Origin: Chitinophaga sp. SYP-B3965 | GTDB taxonomy: Bacteria; Bacteroidota; Bacteroidia; Chitinophagales; Chitinophagaceae | Assembly: GCF_009647655.1 (NCBI RefSeq) | Contig: NZ_WJFD01000001.1 | Coordinates: forward strand, 558,001 to 622,000 | Length of the DNA stretch: 64,000 nucleotides | Reading direction: 5' to 3' | Shown here: positions 27,852 to 36,033 of the stretch, in pieces | Layout of the letters: each line of letters opens with the position of its first letter | Numbering within the stretch: the first letter of the stretch is position 1 | The notes under the pieces: model-generated | What the model was told of the DNA's origin: nothing | Seen by the model: only the letters and a program-made list of their open reading frames with translations | The model's database searches: none | Program-made: the position numbers and the translations under genes

Positions 27852-28868
27852 CTATATATTTTCGCGAAATTGTTTTGTAATAGATTGCATACTGTTGTAT
27901 AAGCTTTCCAGGTTGTCCTTATTATCCGGATTTTCTTTTTCCAGTGTTGGGGGCAGATTATGGATCTGTTTGTCCACTGCAATACCTATATCCAGTACAG
28001 ACAGGCCGGCCTGCAACTGGGCGGGCGTTATTTTATTGGATAATGATAGTTCGATCGTGTCCTGTTTAATGATCAGGTACTTGGAGAACCGGATAAACTC
28101 ATAGATCTCATCATAGGAATTAATAATCACCTTCAGCAACTCCACATTATTCTCTGTATAGATCTGAATAAGATAACTGACCATGATATTCCTGTCTTTT
28201 TCCAGTAAGCAGCGTTTGTTTATAAAATGTTCAATGCTTATTTCATAACGGGAAAAGAGGATCTTTCGGTTGTTCATGAATACGATGTCTTCGAGTCTTA
28301 TCTGTCTGTTGATCTTGTTACATTTCCTGTAACGGCTGTTTACCGCTTCATGTATATCAAGTGCATGGTTATATGTTTCAAATGATTCTTCAATAAATAT
28401 TTTTTCCTTGTCGATCTTCTGCTCAACGCCATTTAATGCAAGGTCATCGTTGGATGCATCTATCAGGTCGAAGGTCTTTTGGTATAATTTCAGGAATAAG
28501 CTGATGATCAGCCGGGAATGCACCGTTAGTGCGTTAAGGTCAAGCAGATGGAGGAGGGGGTCTTCTATTTTATCCCGGTCACCATATACAAGTTCGAAAT
28601 TGAACATCGCATCCATGTCCTGCTCTTCTTCATTTTCCTCCATGCAGGTGAGAAAACTGTAAATGACGGGATCACCTTTTTTAACGGTTATCACCTCGAG
28701 CGGGTCAATAATAGCACGGGTGACCCTGATCTCCTTGAAATCGACGATGACTTCATCTTTTTCCACCTGCGTATAATAACCACCTTTTGCATCCTTAAAC
28801 AGGGAGGTAACAAATTTACTGGAGGCAGTATGGATCTTCATAGCGCCCGCATAGGTATAATCACTCAT
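27852..28868 (-). CDS. Uncharacterised 338-residue operon protein
   Basis: This is a real gene by length, codon pattern and operon packing: it begins 2 bp after its upstream neighbour and ends 8 bp before the next. No known domain is visible. The first 90 residues look beta-rich (DEVIVDFKEIRVTRAIIDPLEVITVKKGDPVIYSFL) and contain an acidic patch MEENEEEQDMD. Residues about 110-300 are alpha-helical (HSRLIISLFLKLYQKTFDLIDAS, DRNIMVSYLIQIYTENNVELLKVI). There is no signal peptide or transmembrane helix, so it is cytoplasmic. A scaffold or adaptor for the neighbouring proteins is possible but unproven. Confidence 0.6.
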   Translation of the reverse strand: MSDYTYAGAMKIHTASSKFVTSLFKDAKGGYYTQVEKDEVIVDFKEIRVTRAIIDPLEVITVKKGDPVIYSFLTCMEENEEEQDMDAMFNFELVYGDRDKIEDPLLHLLDLNALTVHSRLIISLFLKLYQKTFDLIDASNDDLALNGVEQKIDKEKIFIEESFETYNHALDIHEAVNSRYRKCNKINRQIRLEDIVFMNNRKILFSRYEISIEHFINKRCLLEKDRNIMVSYLIQIYTENNVELLKVIINSYDEIYEFIRFSKYLIIKQDTIELSLSNKITPAQLQAGLSVLDIGIAVDKQIHNLPPTLEKENPDNKDNLESLYNSMQSITKQFRENI

Positions 28869-28870
28869 TG

Positions 28871-29662
28871 TTATCCTTTAATAATTGTTTTTACTTTCTC
28901 CCGCATCAATCTTTGATATTCGAAAGCTTCCAGAGGATGTCCTTTACTTTTCAATACTTCATCCTGCCCATAATGTTCTACTTTGATATCGGGATATTTA
29001 AGCTTAAAGTTCTTTCCCCAGAAAGGTGCGGTGTAGAGGTCATACGGTATAACGAGGTGCGTAGGGGTGAAGCTCACTTTGGCCTGGTATTGCAGTTCAA
29101 TTGAATAGAGTTGGGGGCCGGTGTTCACTTTAGCATCTTTAAATATCTTTATCATTTCCTGTATTTCAAGACAGCGCTCTTCATATTTTTTGAGATCTTC
29201 CATGCTGATCTGATCCTCCAGGTATTGTGAATTGTTATTAAAGATCAGCCGGATATAAGCAATGATCTTGCTACGGTCCCCAGGCGTATAGCCGAAGTTT
29301 TTTCTTTCAAATCCTTTTCGGGCCAGATACCGGTGAAATCCACCGGAATCAAAAGGCATGATCCTCCAAAGGGTCTTGTCGTCAATTGCATTACTATCAT
29401 AGATGAGTGTGAGGGGTGGGTTGTCAGTATAATTGCTGAGATCTTCATTGACCAGAAAAGATGCCTTCCCATAGAAAAAATAAAGCAGTTTTTCTCCCTT
29501 GAATACTGTGCAGTCCTGTGGTTCTGCATAATTGCATCGCATGATAGAGGACATAAAGCCGACTGTGGTAGTATGGCAGGACGGAAGCAGATCATCAGGT
29601 AATACTTGGTTTGGGGCTAATGAATCTATTACCTCCTGAAAAGTAAGAATGTTTTCAGACAT
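28871..29662 (-). CDS. Uncharacterised 263-residue protein with FYGK and PFDSGGF motifs, first gene of SLATT operon
   Basis: No named domain is recognised. Visible marks are LPSCHTTTVGFMSSIM (H30), then CTVFKGEKLLYFFYGKASFLV (FYGK at 63-66), a strand PLTLIYDS, and IMPFDSGGFHRYLARKGF (PFDSGGF at 103-109). From memory, proteins with an FYG(R/K) strand followed by PFD(S/T)GxF recur as hypothetical proteins in many bacteria, but I cannot verify this. The order 'His-Thr near the start, then an aromatic-Y-F-Y-G strand' loosely recalls ADP-ribosyltransferase folds such as DarT; this is speculation. There is no transmembrane helix. It leads the operon, with a 281-bp upstream region holding two hairpins. 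Confidence 0.6.
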   Translation of the reverse strand: MSENILTFQEVIDSLAPNQVLPDDLLPSCHTTTVGFMSSIMRCNYAEPQDCTVFKGEKLLYFFYGKASFLVNEDLSNYTDNPPLTLIYDSNAIDDKTLWRIMPFDSGGFHRYLARKGFERKNFGYTPGDRSKIIAYIRLIFNNNSQYLEDQISMEDLKKYEERCLEIQEMIKIFKDAKVNTGPQLYSIELQYQAKVSFTPTHLVIPYDLYTAPFWGKNFKLKYPDIKVEHYGQDEVLKSKGHPLEAFEYQRLMREKVKTIIKG

Positions 29663-29787
29663 GTGGAACTAAATTGGATGATAAAATGGGTATAAAACAA
29701 ATAAATAATGCCTTAGCTATTGGTATAGGGTCAAAATGTTGTTGTTATAATTGAACTGAAGTTAAATTAGAAGATATTTTGAAAAGC

Positions 29788-29824
29788 TGCAAATAAAGTT
29801 TGCAACCGCTTGTAAAAAAGCGGT
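29788..29824. promoter_or_regulatory. Two adjacent small hairpins upstream of the SLATT operon
   Basis: Two hairpins sit back to back: TGCAAA (29788-29793) pairs with 29799-29804, and ACCGCTT (29805-29811) pairs with 29818-29824. They lie about 125-160 bp before the operon's first ATG at 29662 in an AT-rich intergenic stretch (29663-29900) with no gene. They could be an operator pair or leader structure. No convincing -33/-7 promoter with correct spacing could be assigned here. Confidence 0.35.
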
Positions 29825-29900
29825 AAACGTTCTGATTTGGCTTTTTATAGTGTATGTGAAATAATAATAATTAATAAATGTTTATCATTTCATGATCGAT

Positions 29901-29930
29901 AAAAAAAGGCCGGGAGAACGTCCCCGGCCC
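29901..29930 (-). terminator. Intrinsic terminator of the hydrolase/lectin operon
   Basis: A 7-bp GC stem GGCCGGG (29908-29914) pairs with CCCGGCC (29923-29929). Read on the minus strand it is followed by a run of seven T. It starts 15 bases past the stop of the beta-lactamase-fold gene and insulates the SLATT operon from it. Confidence 0.85.
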
Positions 29931-29943
29931 TTTATCGTCTGGA

Positions 29944-31158
29944 TCATATGATCTCCCAATTCGTATGAATATTCCTTAGCTCCTGCATCATTTCCGCCAT
30001 CGCTGCCCAGGAATCAGCCCCAGCAGGCCCACCGCCACAATTCATCATCACACTAAAACCCCTGCCACTATGTGGATAGATAGCCAGATCAGCGAGGCTG
30101 GCCCCTGTTGCACCATTATGATTAAGCGGTTCATTCTGCGCACCGCCACCGAGGAAAAGGCCACCTTTGGCTACATTGGTAACAGGCATCTGGTATTGCG
30201 CCACATCAAATACCGCAGAAGAATTGATGGCGCGCAAATTATATTTGATGAATTGTGCCATGCCGCCTACCGTGCAGTGAACACCACCCACGATGAACTT
30301 GCTGTTATAAGGCGCCAGGTCATTGTTATAAGTGGGGTAGGGCGTGTACTTTCCTAAAGCAACATCATACCCATGATACTGCATGCCCCCGGGTAAAGGA
30401 CCAAAGGTGATCTGCAATTTATTGTTCAGCGGATCAGCGAGTAATCCGTTCATGATCTGCTCCCAATTCTTACCCATTTTCCTTTCTGCCATAGACACGC
30501 AGATAGTGGCCGTGCTGCCATAACCATACTTCGCTGTATTCTGATAACCCAGGTTTTTAGGACTATTGAATAAATACTTCTTTTTCTTCAGGCTGAGGAT
30601 GGTATATAAGTAGCGCAGATAGATCATGGCGCCAAAGTTCTTCCATTCTTTATCCCGGCTATTACCACCGTTGTTGATGCCCAGATCCTGTATGAACCGG
30701 AAGGGATCTGTATCGCGGGTGGAGGAATCATTGTTATTCTCCTGGTCGAAATAATAACCGTTCATGCCGGAGGTATGTGAGAGCAGTTCGTAGATCTTTG
30801 TATCCAGGAAAGTGCTGTTCATGCCTGAGCGGTCTCTGAACGGTTTTGAATTGAACTCGGGGAAGATGTCCTTTATTTTGGTATCCCAGCTGAGGATACC
30901 TTTTTTGATCAGGCAGGAAATTAAAAAACCCGTGATCGGTTTGGAAATAGAACCCACATTAAAGTAGGAAGAGGCGGTGGCTTTGTTACTGGCGGTAGTA
31001 GCACTCAGGCTGCTGTTCTTTACGCCTTGTACGGTATGCATAACTGTGTTGCCGTTATCGCGTACGATAACACCTGCAATGTTTGGTAATTTATATTTGC
31101 TGAGCACTGCTTTTGCTTTATCATCCAGTGCTTTTTGGATTTTTATGATGTCTCCCAT
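29944..31158 (-). CDS. Beta-lactamase-fold serine hydrolase, no signal peptide
   Basis: This 404-residue member of the class C beta-lactamase/esterase family (Pfam Beta-lactamase) has the catalytic SxxK as SISK within YFNVGSISKPITGFL (about residues 72-75). A LLSHTSGMNGY segment follows and a C-terminal HNG motif (NHNGATGAS, about residue 345) replaces KTG. A tyrosine motif is probably in KYGYGSTA. Unlike secreted relatives it starts MGDIIKIQKALDDKAKAVL, with no leader, so it appears cytoplasmic or is exported by another route. It lies 18 bp after a lectin-like propeller gene and shares its operon. Esterase or peptidase action is more likely than antibiotic resistance. Confidence 0.85.
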   Translation of the reverse strand: MGDIIKIQKALDDKAKAVLSKYKLPNIAGVIVRDNGNTVMHTVQGVKNSSLSATTASNKATASSYFNVGSISKPITGFLISCLIKKGILSWDTKIKDIFPEFNSKPFRDRSGMNSTFLDTKIYELLSHTSGMNGYYFDQENNNDSSTRDTDPFRFIQDLGINNGGNSRDKEWKNFGAMIYLRYLYTILSLKKKKYLFNSPKNLGYQNTAKYGYGSTATICVSMAERKMGKNWEQIMNGLLADPLNNKLQITFGPLPGGMQYHGYDVALGKYTPYPTYNNDLAPYNSKFIVGGVHCTVGGMAQFIKYNLRAINSSAVFDVAQYQMPVTNVAKGGLFLGGGAQNEPLNHNGATGASLADLAIYPHSGRGFSVMMNCGGGPAGADSWAAMAEMMQELRNIHTNWEII

Positions 31159-31176
31159 GATGGTTAATTTTTAAGA

Positions 31177-32160
31177 TTAGAGATCGCTGTCCGGGAATTT
31201 TTTATCGTGGATATCGCGCCATGCAATATCCCAGTGGCCGCCGAAGTCGTGCGTACGGCCCTGCCATATCTTGTTGTCCATTCCTTTCCCGAACACATGA
31301 ATGATGCTGCCATCCCAGGAGCAGTTGGCGGAGGGCATGGTCTTGAAAACACCTTCGCCGATATAGTCCCATGCCATATCCCATTTTGTTACACCATTGG
31401 TAGCATATGCCCACCAGAATTTATTATCGTTGCCTTTGCCAAATACATAAATGCGTTTGCCATCTGCGGAACAACAGGCTGCCGGTGCAGAAGTAAATAC
31501 ACCCACGCCAATGGCTTTCCAGGGTACATCAAAAGAAACACCGCCATTGACGGAGTAGGTCCACCATATTTTATTGTCCGCCGCTTTGGCAAATACGGCT
31601 ACCAATTTTCCATCTGCGGAGCAGCAGGCGGCAGGGGAAGAAACAAACTGTTTGCTGCCAATGGCATCCCAGGCCATGTCCCAATGTTCACCGCCGCTGT
31701 TTGACCAGGCCCACCAGATCTTGGAATCGTTGCCCCTGCCAAATACGAGTACTCTCACACCAGTGTAACTGGTTTCATAATGACCGGGGCTGCCGGGCGT
31801 CCATTTGGATGCGGAATTGTTATAACTGCAGATGGCAGGTTTGCCATGGAATACGCCTACGCCGATAGCGGCAAAACCTGCGTTCTTAAATTCGTAGTAT
31901 TCCTGGAGGCGGGTGAACCAGAATTTATTATCCATACCTTTCCCTACGAGAAAGGTATCCAGGCTGTCCCCGGAAATACAGGCGGCAGGTGAGGAAGAAA
32001 AGACGCCCACGTCGTTACGGATCCAGTTATCTACCCAGGTATCGCCGTTGTCGTAAGAGACGATCCTTTCAATCCTGAACTGCGCGCCTGCTTTGGGGTC
32101 AGGGTCAACAACGGAAAACAGGTCCAGCCGTTTTTCCAACGCATAAGTTGATGCTGTCAT
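31177..32160 (-). CDS. PLL-like beta-propeller lectin, no signal peptide
   Basis: The 327 residues consist of five to six repeats of about 48 residues, each with a core like SPAACCSADGK, VFGKGNDNKFWWAY and WDMAWDYIG. This is the pattern of Photorhabdus PLL-type and tectonin-like sugar-binding beta-propellers, in which Asp-x-Lys/Ala-Leu-Trp turns line sugar pockets. Fucose or O-methylated sugar binding is known for the family; the ligand here is not known. There is no leader peptide. It is the first gene of a two-gene operon with the serine hydrolase downstream. A lectin plus a hydrolase, both leaderless, may be cargo of a contractile or other non-Sec system, but no such machinery is in the window. 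Confidence 0.7.
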   Translation of the reverse strand: MTASTYALEKRLDLFSVVDPDPKAGAQFRIERIVSYDNGDTWVDNWIRNDVGVFSSSPAACISGDSLDTFLVGKGMDNKFWFTRLQEYYEFKNAGFAAIGVGVFHGKPAICSYNNSASKWTPGSPGHYETSYTGVRVLVFGRGNDSKIWWAWSNSGGEHWDMAWDAIGSKQFVSSPAACCSADGKLVAVFAKAADNKIWWTYSVNGGVSFDVPWKAIGVGVFTSAPAACCSADGKRIYVFGKGNDNKFWWAYATNGVTKWDMAWDYIGEGVFKTMPSANCSWDGSIIHVFGKGMDNKIWQGRTHDFGGHWDIAWRDIHDKKFPDSDL

Positions 32161-32325
32161 AGCAAATGAGATTTGGGGTTAATAGAATTATTTTCTGTAT
32201 CTAAAGCTAGGAGGAATACCCGCTTTCTAAGAGATGGAAAAGAGAACGGGAAAAAGAATGAGCAAACGGTTTGTTATACTGAGGGAAAGGCGGGGCGGAT
32301 GGGCTATTTTATTATACTTTTGAAA

Positions 32326-35286
32326 ATGAATGTTTTATTACTGACAGGGATACTGCAGCTCTCATTCATCGGCGCTGCAGCCCAGGCTGGTTATCAGTTT
32401 GAAAACTTAACGGAAGCTCATGGCTTATCTGACAACCGCATTACCTGTTTCCTGAAAGATAGCACAGGGTTTATGTGGATAGGAACAGAGAACGGACTGA
32501 ACCGTTTTGATGGTCATTCCTTTGTCGTGTATAAACACGGTTTGTCTAACCCATTCATCAATGACATAGAACAAGATGCCGGAGGACGGCTGTGGGTGGC
32601 TACGCAAAACGGCCTGAATGTAATAACGCCGGGAAAGGACAGCAATATCGTTTTCATGCCGCAAACAGGCAACAGTATACCCAGCGATCTGATCTGGGAT
32701 ACTTATATTGATAAGTACAACAGGGTATGGATAGCTGCAGATGTAAAGGACCTTTGTTACTATGATATCAGCAGGCAGGAATTTGTGTTACTGCCCTGGA
32801 AAAAATACATCGCTGATCAATTCCCTCACCGCAATAAGAAGTACAACAGCATACGCAAGATCTATTACAAATCTGATAACGAATTATGGCTGGGTACCTC
32901 TGCGGGCCTGTTCAGTTATACGATCTCAACTGGCGTATTCACTTATCACAAGAGTTATGAGGCAGACCATTTCATTCAATTAGAAACATACGGTAACCTT
33001 TTTTACTTTATTCAAAACCCTGTGAATGTCCTGCAGATTAGTACAAGAAAAGATATTCCCTGGAGTGCCATTCCATCTACCCTGCAAGGCGTCTATCAGT
33101 CTGCCGACGCTCAACATGAACGCTGGTTGCCTGCCGGGAAAGATGTAGTGCAGGTAAATGTCTCAACAGGAGAAACCATGCTGATCAAACACCGGCCGGA
33201 TGATCCCTACTCATTGCCGGATGGCATTGTACGTACCATTTACCGGGAACCTTCAGGGCTTGTTTGGGTAGGTACCAGTAAAGGCATCGGTAAGTTTAAT
33301 CCTGCCATGAACCTCTTCCCGTTCACGGAGATATTACCTGCTTTCAAAAGAGATCCTTCCCCGGAGAATGATCTCTACAGAATAGATCATGCCATTCATA
33401 CCGTGTTTCATAGCAAGGGAGAATACTACATCAGCTCTCCGGTTACAAACAGTTTGCTGATAAGGGACAGCAGCTCCGGGAAAACCCGCCGTATCACGCA
33501 TATACAGGGCATTCCGCTGGATCATTGTTCTGTGATCTTTGAAGATAGTAAGAAAGTATTATGGATCCTGGCAGGTACACATGCTTTCTGTTATGACCGT
33601 AATACCCGTCAGTTTAGTGTATCTCCTTTTCGTGCACAAACAAAGAATCTTTTATTTACGGATATGGCAGAAGACGGGGACGGCAATCTCTGGTTCGCCT
33701 GTTTTAATGACGGGCTTTATTGCTATGATGTAAAAACGCAGCGCAGCCGGAAGTTCTCACCGGCAGACCGCTTCAGTTCTACCTTACCTACTTCCCTGTA
33801 TTTTGATAAAGCAGCGAATAAACTCTGGATAGGTACTTTTGAAAGAAGCCTGTATGCTTATGACTTTTCAAGTAAGCAAATGAAACATTCCGGCATAGAA
33901 GCTGCCCTGATCAATGATATTACCAAAGATAAAAAGGGGGCGATCTGGTTAGCTACCTATGCAGGCGGGATTGTACGTTTCGCGGATACGGTTACCCGGA
34001 TCACTACGCGGGAAGGGTTACCGGAGAACAATATCTATTCCATACAAACAGACCTGGACGGGAACATCTGGGCCAGCAGTTTCAAAGGCCTCACGTTGAT
34101 CAGCCCGGAAGGTAAGGTCATAGAGAATTTCAATCGCGTAAAGGGACTGAACTTCTCCGATCTTTACAGCCCCCTTACGCTTACGCAAACAGGTGAAATC
34201 TTAACAGGCGCAGATAATGGGTTCATCCGCTTTCATCCGGACAGCCTGCAGTATGTATCATCTGCCTTCCCGGTAGTTATTACTTCCACAACCCCTTATA
34301 CAGATAATGAAGCAACGTTTGATTTTGCGGCGCTGTCTTATCTTAATCCTTCTCTCACCCGTTATGAATACAAGATGGAAGGGGTAGACAAGGATTGGGT
34401 ATCCGCAGGATACATGCATACTACGAAGTATAATAACCTGGCACCGGGATCTTATGCTTTTAAAGTAAGAGCGATAGACTTCACCGGTAAACTTTCTGCT
34501 AATGAGGCCAGCAGCTCCTTTCGCATTCCTGCTCCCTGGTGGCAGACGGGGTGGTTCCGTATCCTTGCGGTTTTACTGGTTGTCGGGATCGTGTTCTTCC
34601 TGTTCAGGCGGAGGATCCATACTATTAAAAGCAAAGCACTGATCCGCCAGCAAATGGCTGAATTAAAAGGGCAGGCACTGCGCGCGCAGATGAATCCGCA
34701 TTTCATTTTCAATTGCTTGAATGCCATCCAGGAACTGATCATCACAGAAGATTATACTGCTTCCTATAAATACCTTTCGAAGTTTTCGAAATTACTCCGG
34801 ATGGTATTGAACATGTCTGAAAAGAACATGATACCGCTTAGCAGTGAAATAGAAATGTGCCAGCTGTATCTTGAGCTGGAATCCCTTCGTTTCAAAAATT
34901 CATTCCAGTATACCATCAAAGCAGATGAACGGATAGATACAGATAGTACCCTCTTTCCCTCTTTGCTGGTACAGCCGTTCATTGAAAATGCCATATGGCA
35001 TGGTTTGCTGCAAAAAGAAGGAGAGAAGCGATTAAGTATTATTTTTGAAGAGGAACATGGCAGGCTGATTTGCCTGGTAAAAGATAACGGGATAGGCAGG
35101 GAAAGGGCTATTGCGATCAAGGCGCAAAAGATAGGCGCTATGTACGTTGATCCCAAAGGGATAGCACTGGCCAGGCAAAGGATTGAAAATCTGCAGGCCG
35201 CCTTTCTGGAAATAATTGATTGTAAAGAACCTACAGGTACCATTGTGCGCATCGTTATTGCATCCCCCGAAAACACAGAGATATGA
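32326..35286 (+). CDS. LytS-type sensor histidine kinase with periplasmic two-component propeller
   Basis: An inner-membrane sensor. A signal peptide (MNVLLLTGILQLSFIGAAAQA) is followed by a periplasmic beta-propeller of Reg_prop repeats (GLSDNRITCFLKDSTGFMWIGTENGLNRFDG and later copies such as GNIWASSFKGLTLI). A Y_Y_Y domain (YKMEGVDKDWVSAG) leads to one transmembrane helix (ILAVLLVVGIVFFLF). The cytoplasmic part is a His_kinase domain with QMNPHFIFN (His792) and a HATPase (VQPFIENAIWHGL, DNGIGR). It differs from hybrid two-component regulators because the receiver is a separate gene, overlapping by 4 bp. I chose ATG 32326; 32299 is possible, and the longer ORF from 32173 has no leader-like start. 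Confidence 0.9.
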   Translation: MNVLLLTGILQLSFIGAAAQAGYQFENLTEAHGLSDNRITCFLKDSTGFMWIGTENGLNRFDGHSFVVYKHGLSNPFINDIEQDAGGRLWVATQNGLNVITPGKDSNIVFMPQTGNSIPSDLIWDTYIDKYNRVWIAADVKDLCYYDISRQEFVLLPWKKYIADQFPHRNKKYNSIRKIYYKSDNELWLGTSAGLFSYTISTGVFTYHKSYEADHFIQLETYGNLFYFIQNPVNVLQISTRKDIPWSAIPSTLQGVYQSADAQHERWLPAGKDVVQVNVSTGETMLIKHRPDDPYSLPDGIVRTIYREPSGLVWVGTSKGIGKFNPAMNLFPFTEILPAFKRDPSPENDLYRIDHAIHTVFHSKGEYYISSPVTNSLLIRDSSSGKTRRITHIQGIPLDHCSVIFEDSKKVLWILAGTHAFCYDRNTRQFSVSPFRAQTKNLLFTDMAEDGDGNLWFACFNDGLYCYDVKTQRSRKFSPADRFSSTLPTSLYFDKAANKLWIGTFERSLYAYDFSSKQMKHSGIEAALINDITKDKKGAIWLATYAGGIVRFADTVTRITTREGLPENNIYSIQTDLDGNIWASSFKGLTLISPEGKVIENFNRVKGLNFSDLYSPLTLTQTGEILTGADNGFIRFHPDSLQYVSSAFPVVITSTTPYTDNEATFDFAALSYLNPSLTRYEYKMEGVDKDWVSAGYMHTTKYNNLAPGSYAFKVRAIDFTGKLSANEASSSFRIPAPWWQTGWFRILAVLLVVGIVFFLFRRRIHTIKSKALIRQQMAELKGQALRAQMNPHFIFNCLNAIQELIITEDYTASYKYLSKFSKLLRMVLNMSEKNMIPLSSEIEMCQLYLELESLRFKNSFQYTIKADERIDTDSTLFPSLLVQPFIENAIWHGLLQKEGEKRLSIIFEEEHGRLICLVKDNGIGRERAIAIKAQKIGAMYVDPKGIALARQRIENLQAAFLEIIDCKEPTGTIVRIVIASPENTEI

Positions 35287-36032
35287 TAAGAATATTGATC
35301 GTGGACGATGAACCTTCTGCCGGCAATATCCTTCATTTGCTGATAGAGAAACATATCGCCGGTCAGAAAGAGATCAGGATCTGCCAGTCACCGGAAGTGG
35401 CGAGGGATATTATACCCGTATTCAAACCCAGCCTGCTGATGCTGGATATTGAAATGCCGCATATGAACGGTTTCGATCTGCTGAACCGGATCGGCCAGTG
35501 GGATTTTGATGTGATCTTCACCACCGCTTACGATAAATATGCCATCAAAGCTATTCGTTTCAGTGCCCTGGATTACCTGTTGAAACCCATCGATATTCCC
35601 GATCTGCAAAATGCCATCAACCGCCATATCGTACGGCAGAACGCACAACCCAGGGAACAGGGCCGGTTGGTGGATAACCTGATCAGCAACCTGCAGCAAA
35701 AGGACACGGCTTCTTTCAAACTGGCCCTGAGCACCATGGATGGCGTTTTCTTTTATGACCCTGCGGATATCCTGAAGTGTGAAGGAGATGATAACTATAC
35801 ACACTTTTATTTCATCCATCATAAACCCCTCATCGTATCCCGCACCCTGAAGGATTTTGAAGAGATCCTCACGGACCATGGTTTTATGCGTGTGCACAAA
35901 TCTTACCTCGTAAATATGCACTACGTGGAGAAGCTGGATAAGGAAGGCCTCTTATGGCTGAGTGACGGGAGTAATGCAGCGGTATCCCGCCGGAGAAGGA
36001 AAGATGTATTGGATGTGTTATCCCGGAAGTGA
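35283..36032 (+). CDS. LytTR-family response regulator
   Basis: This is a 249-residue DNA-binding regulator. The receiver domain (1-125) has the acidic pair in IVDDEPS, phospho-acceptor D55 in MLDIEMPHMNG and the K in LLKPIDIPDL. The LytTR domain (about 145-249) shows DGVFFYDPADILKCEGDDNYTHFYF, RTLKDFEEIL and FMRVHKSYLVN. It starts inside the last codons of the kinase gene (ATGA overlap), so the two form one signalling unit. Target genes are not evident; the convergent lipoprotein gene begins its 3' end 1 bp away. Confidence 0.94.
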   Translation: MIRILIVDDEPSAGNILHLLIEKHIAGQKEIRICQSPEVARDIIPVFKPSLLMLDIEMPHMNGFDLLNRIGQWDFDVIFTTAYDKYAIKAIRFSALDYLLKPIDIPDLQNAINRHIVRQNAQPREQGRLVDNLISNLQQKDTASFKLALSTMDGVFFYDPADILKCEGDDNYTHFYFIHHKPLIVSRTLKDFEEILTDHGFMRVHKSYLVNMHYVEKLDKEGLLWLSDGSNAAVSRRRRKDVLDVLSRK

Positions 36033-36033
36033 A

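Noticed and set aside
31207..31704. Plus-strand ORF antisense to the PLL-like propeller
   Set aside because: It mirrors the repeated structure of the propeller gene and has no independent support.
32315..32322. TACTTTTG as a -7 promoter element for the LytS kinase
   Set aside because: It would place the transcription start after the chosen ATG, and no TTG is found at the -33 spacing.
32173..32325. Upstream part of the LytS kinase ORF as real N-terminus
   Set aside because: The 51 residues are charged with no leader, whereas MNVLLLTG... gives the signal peptide needed for the periplasmic propeller.
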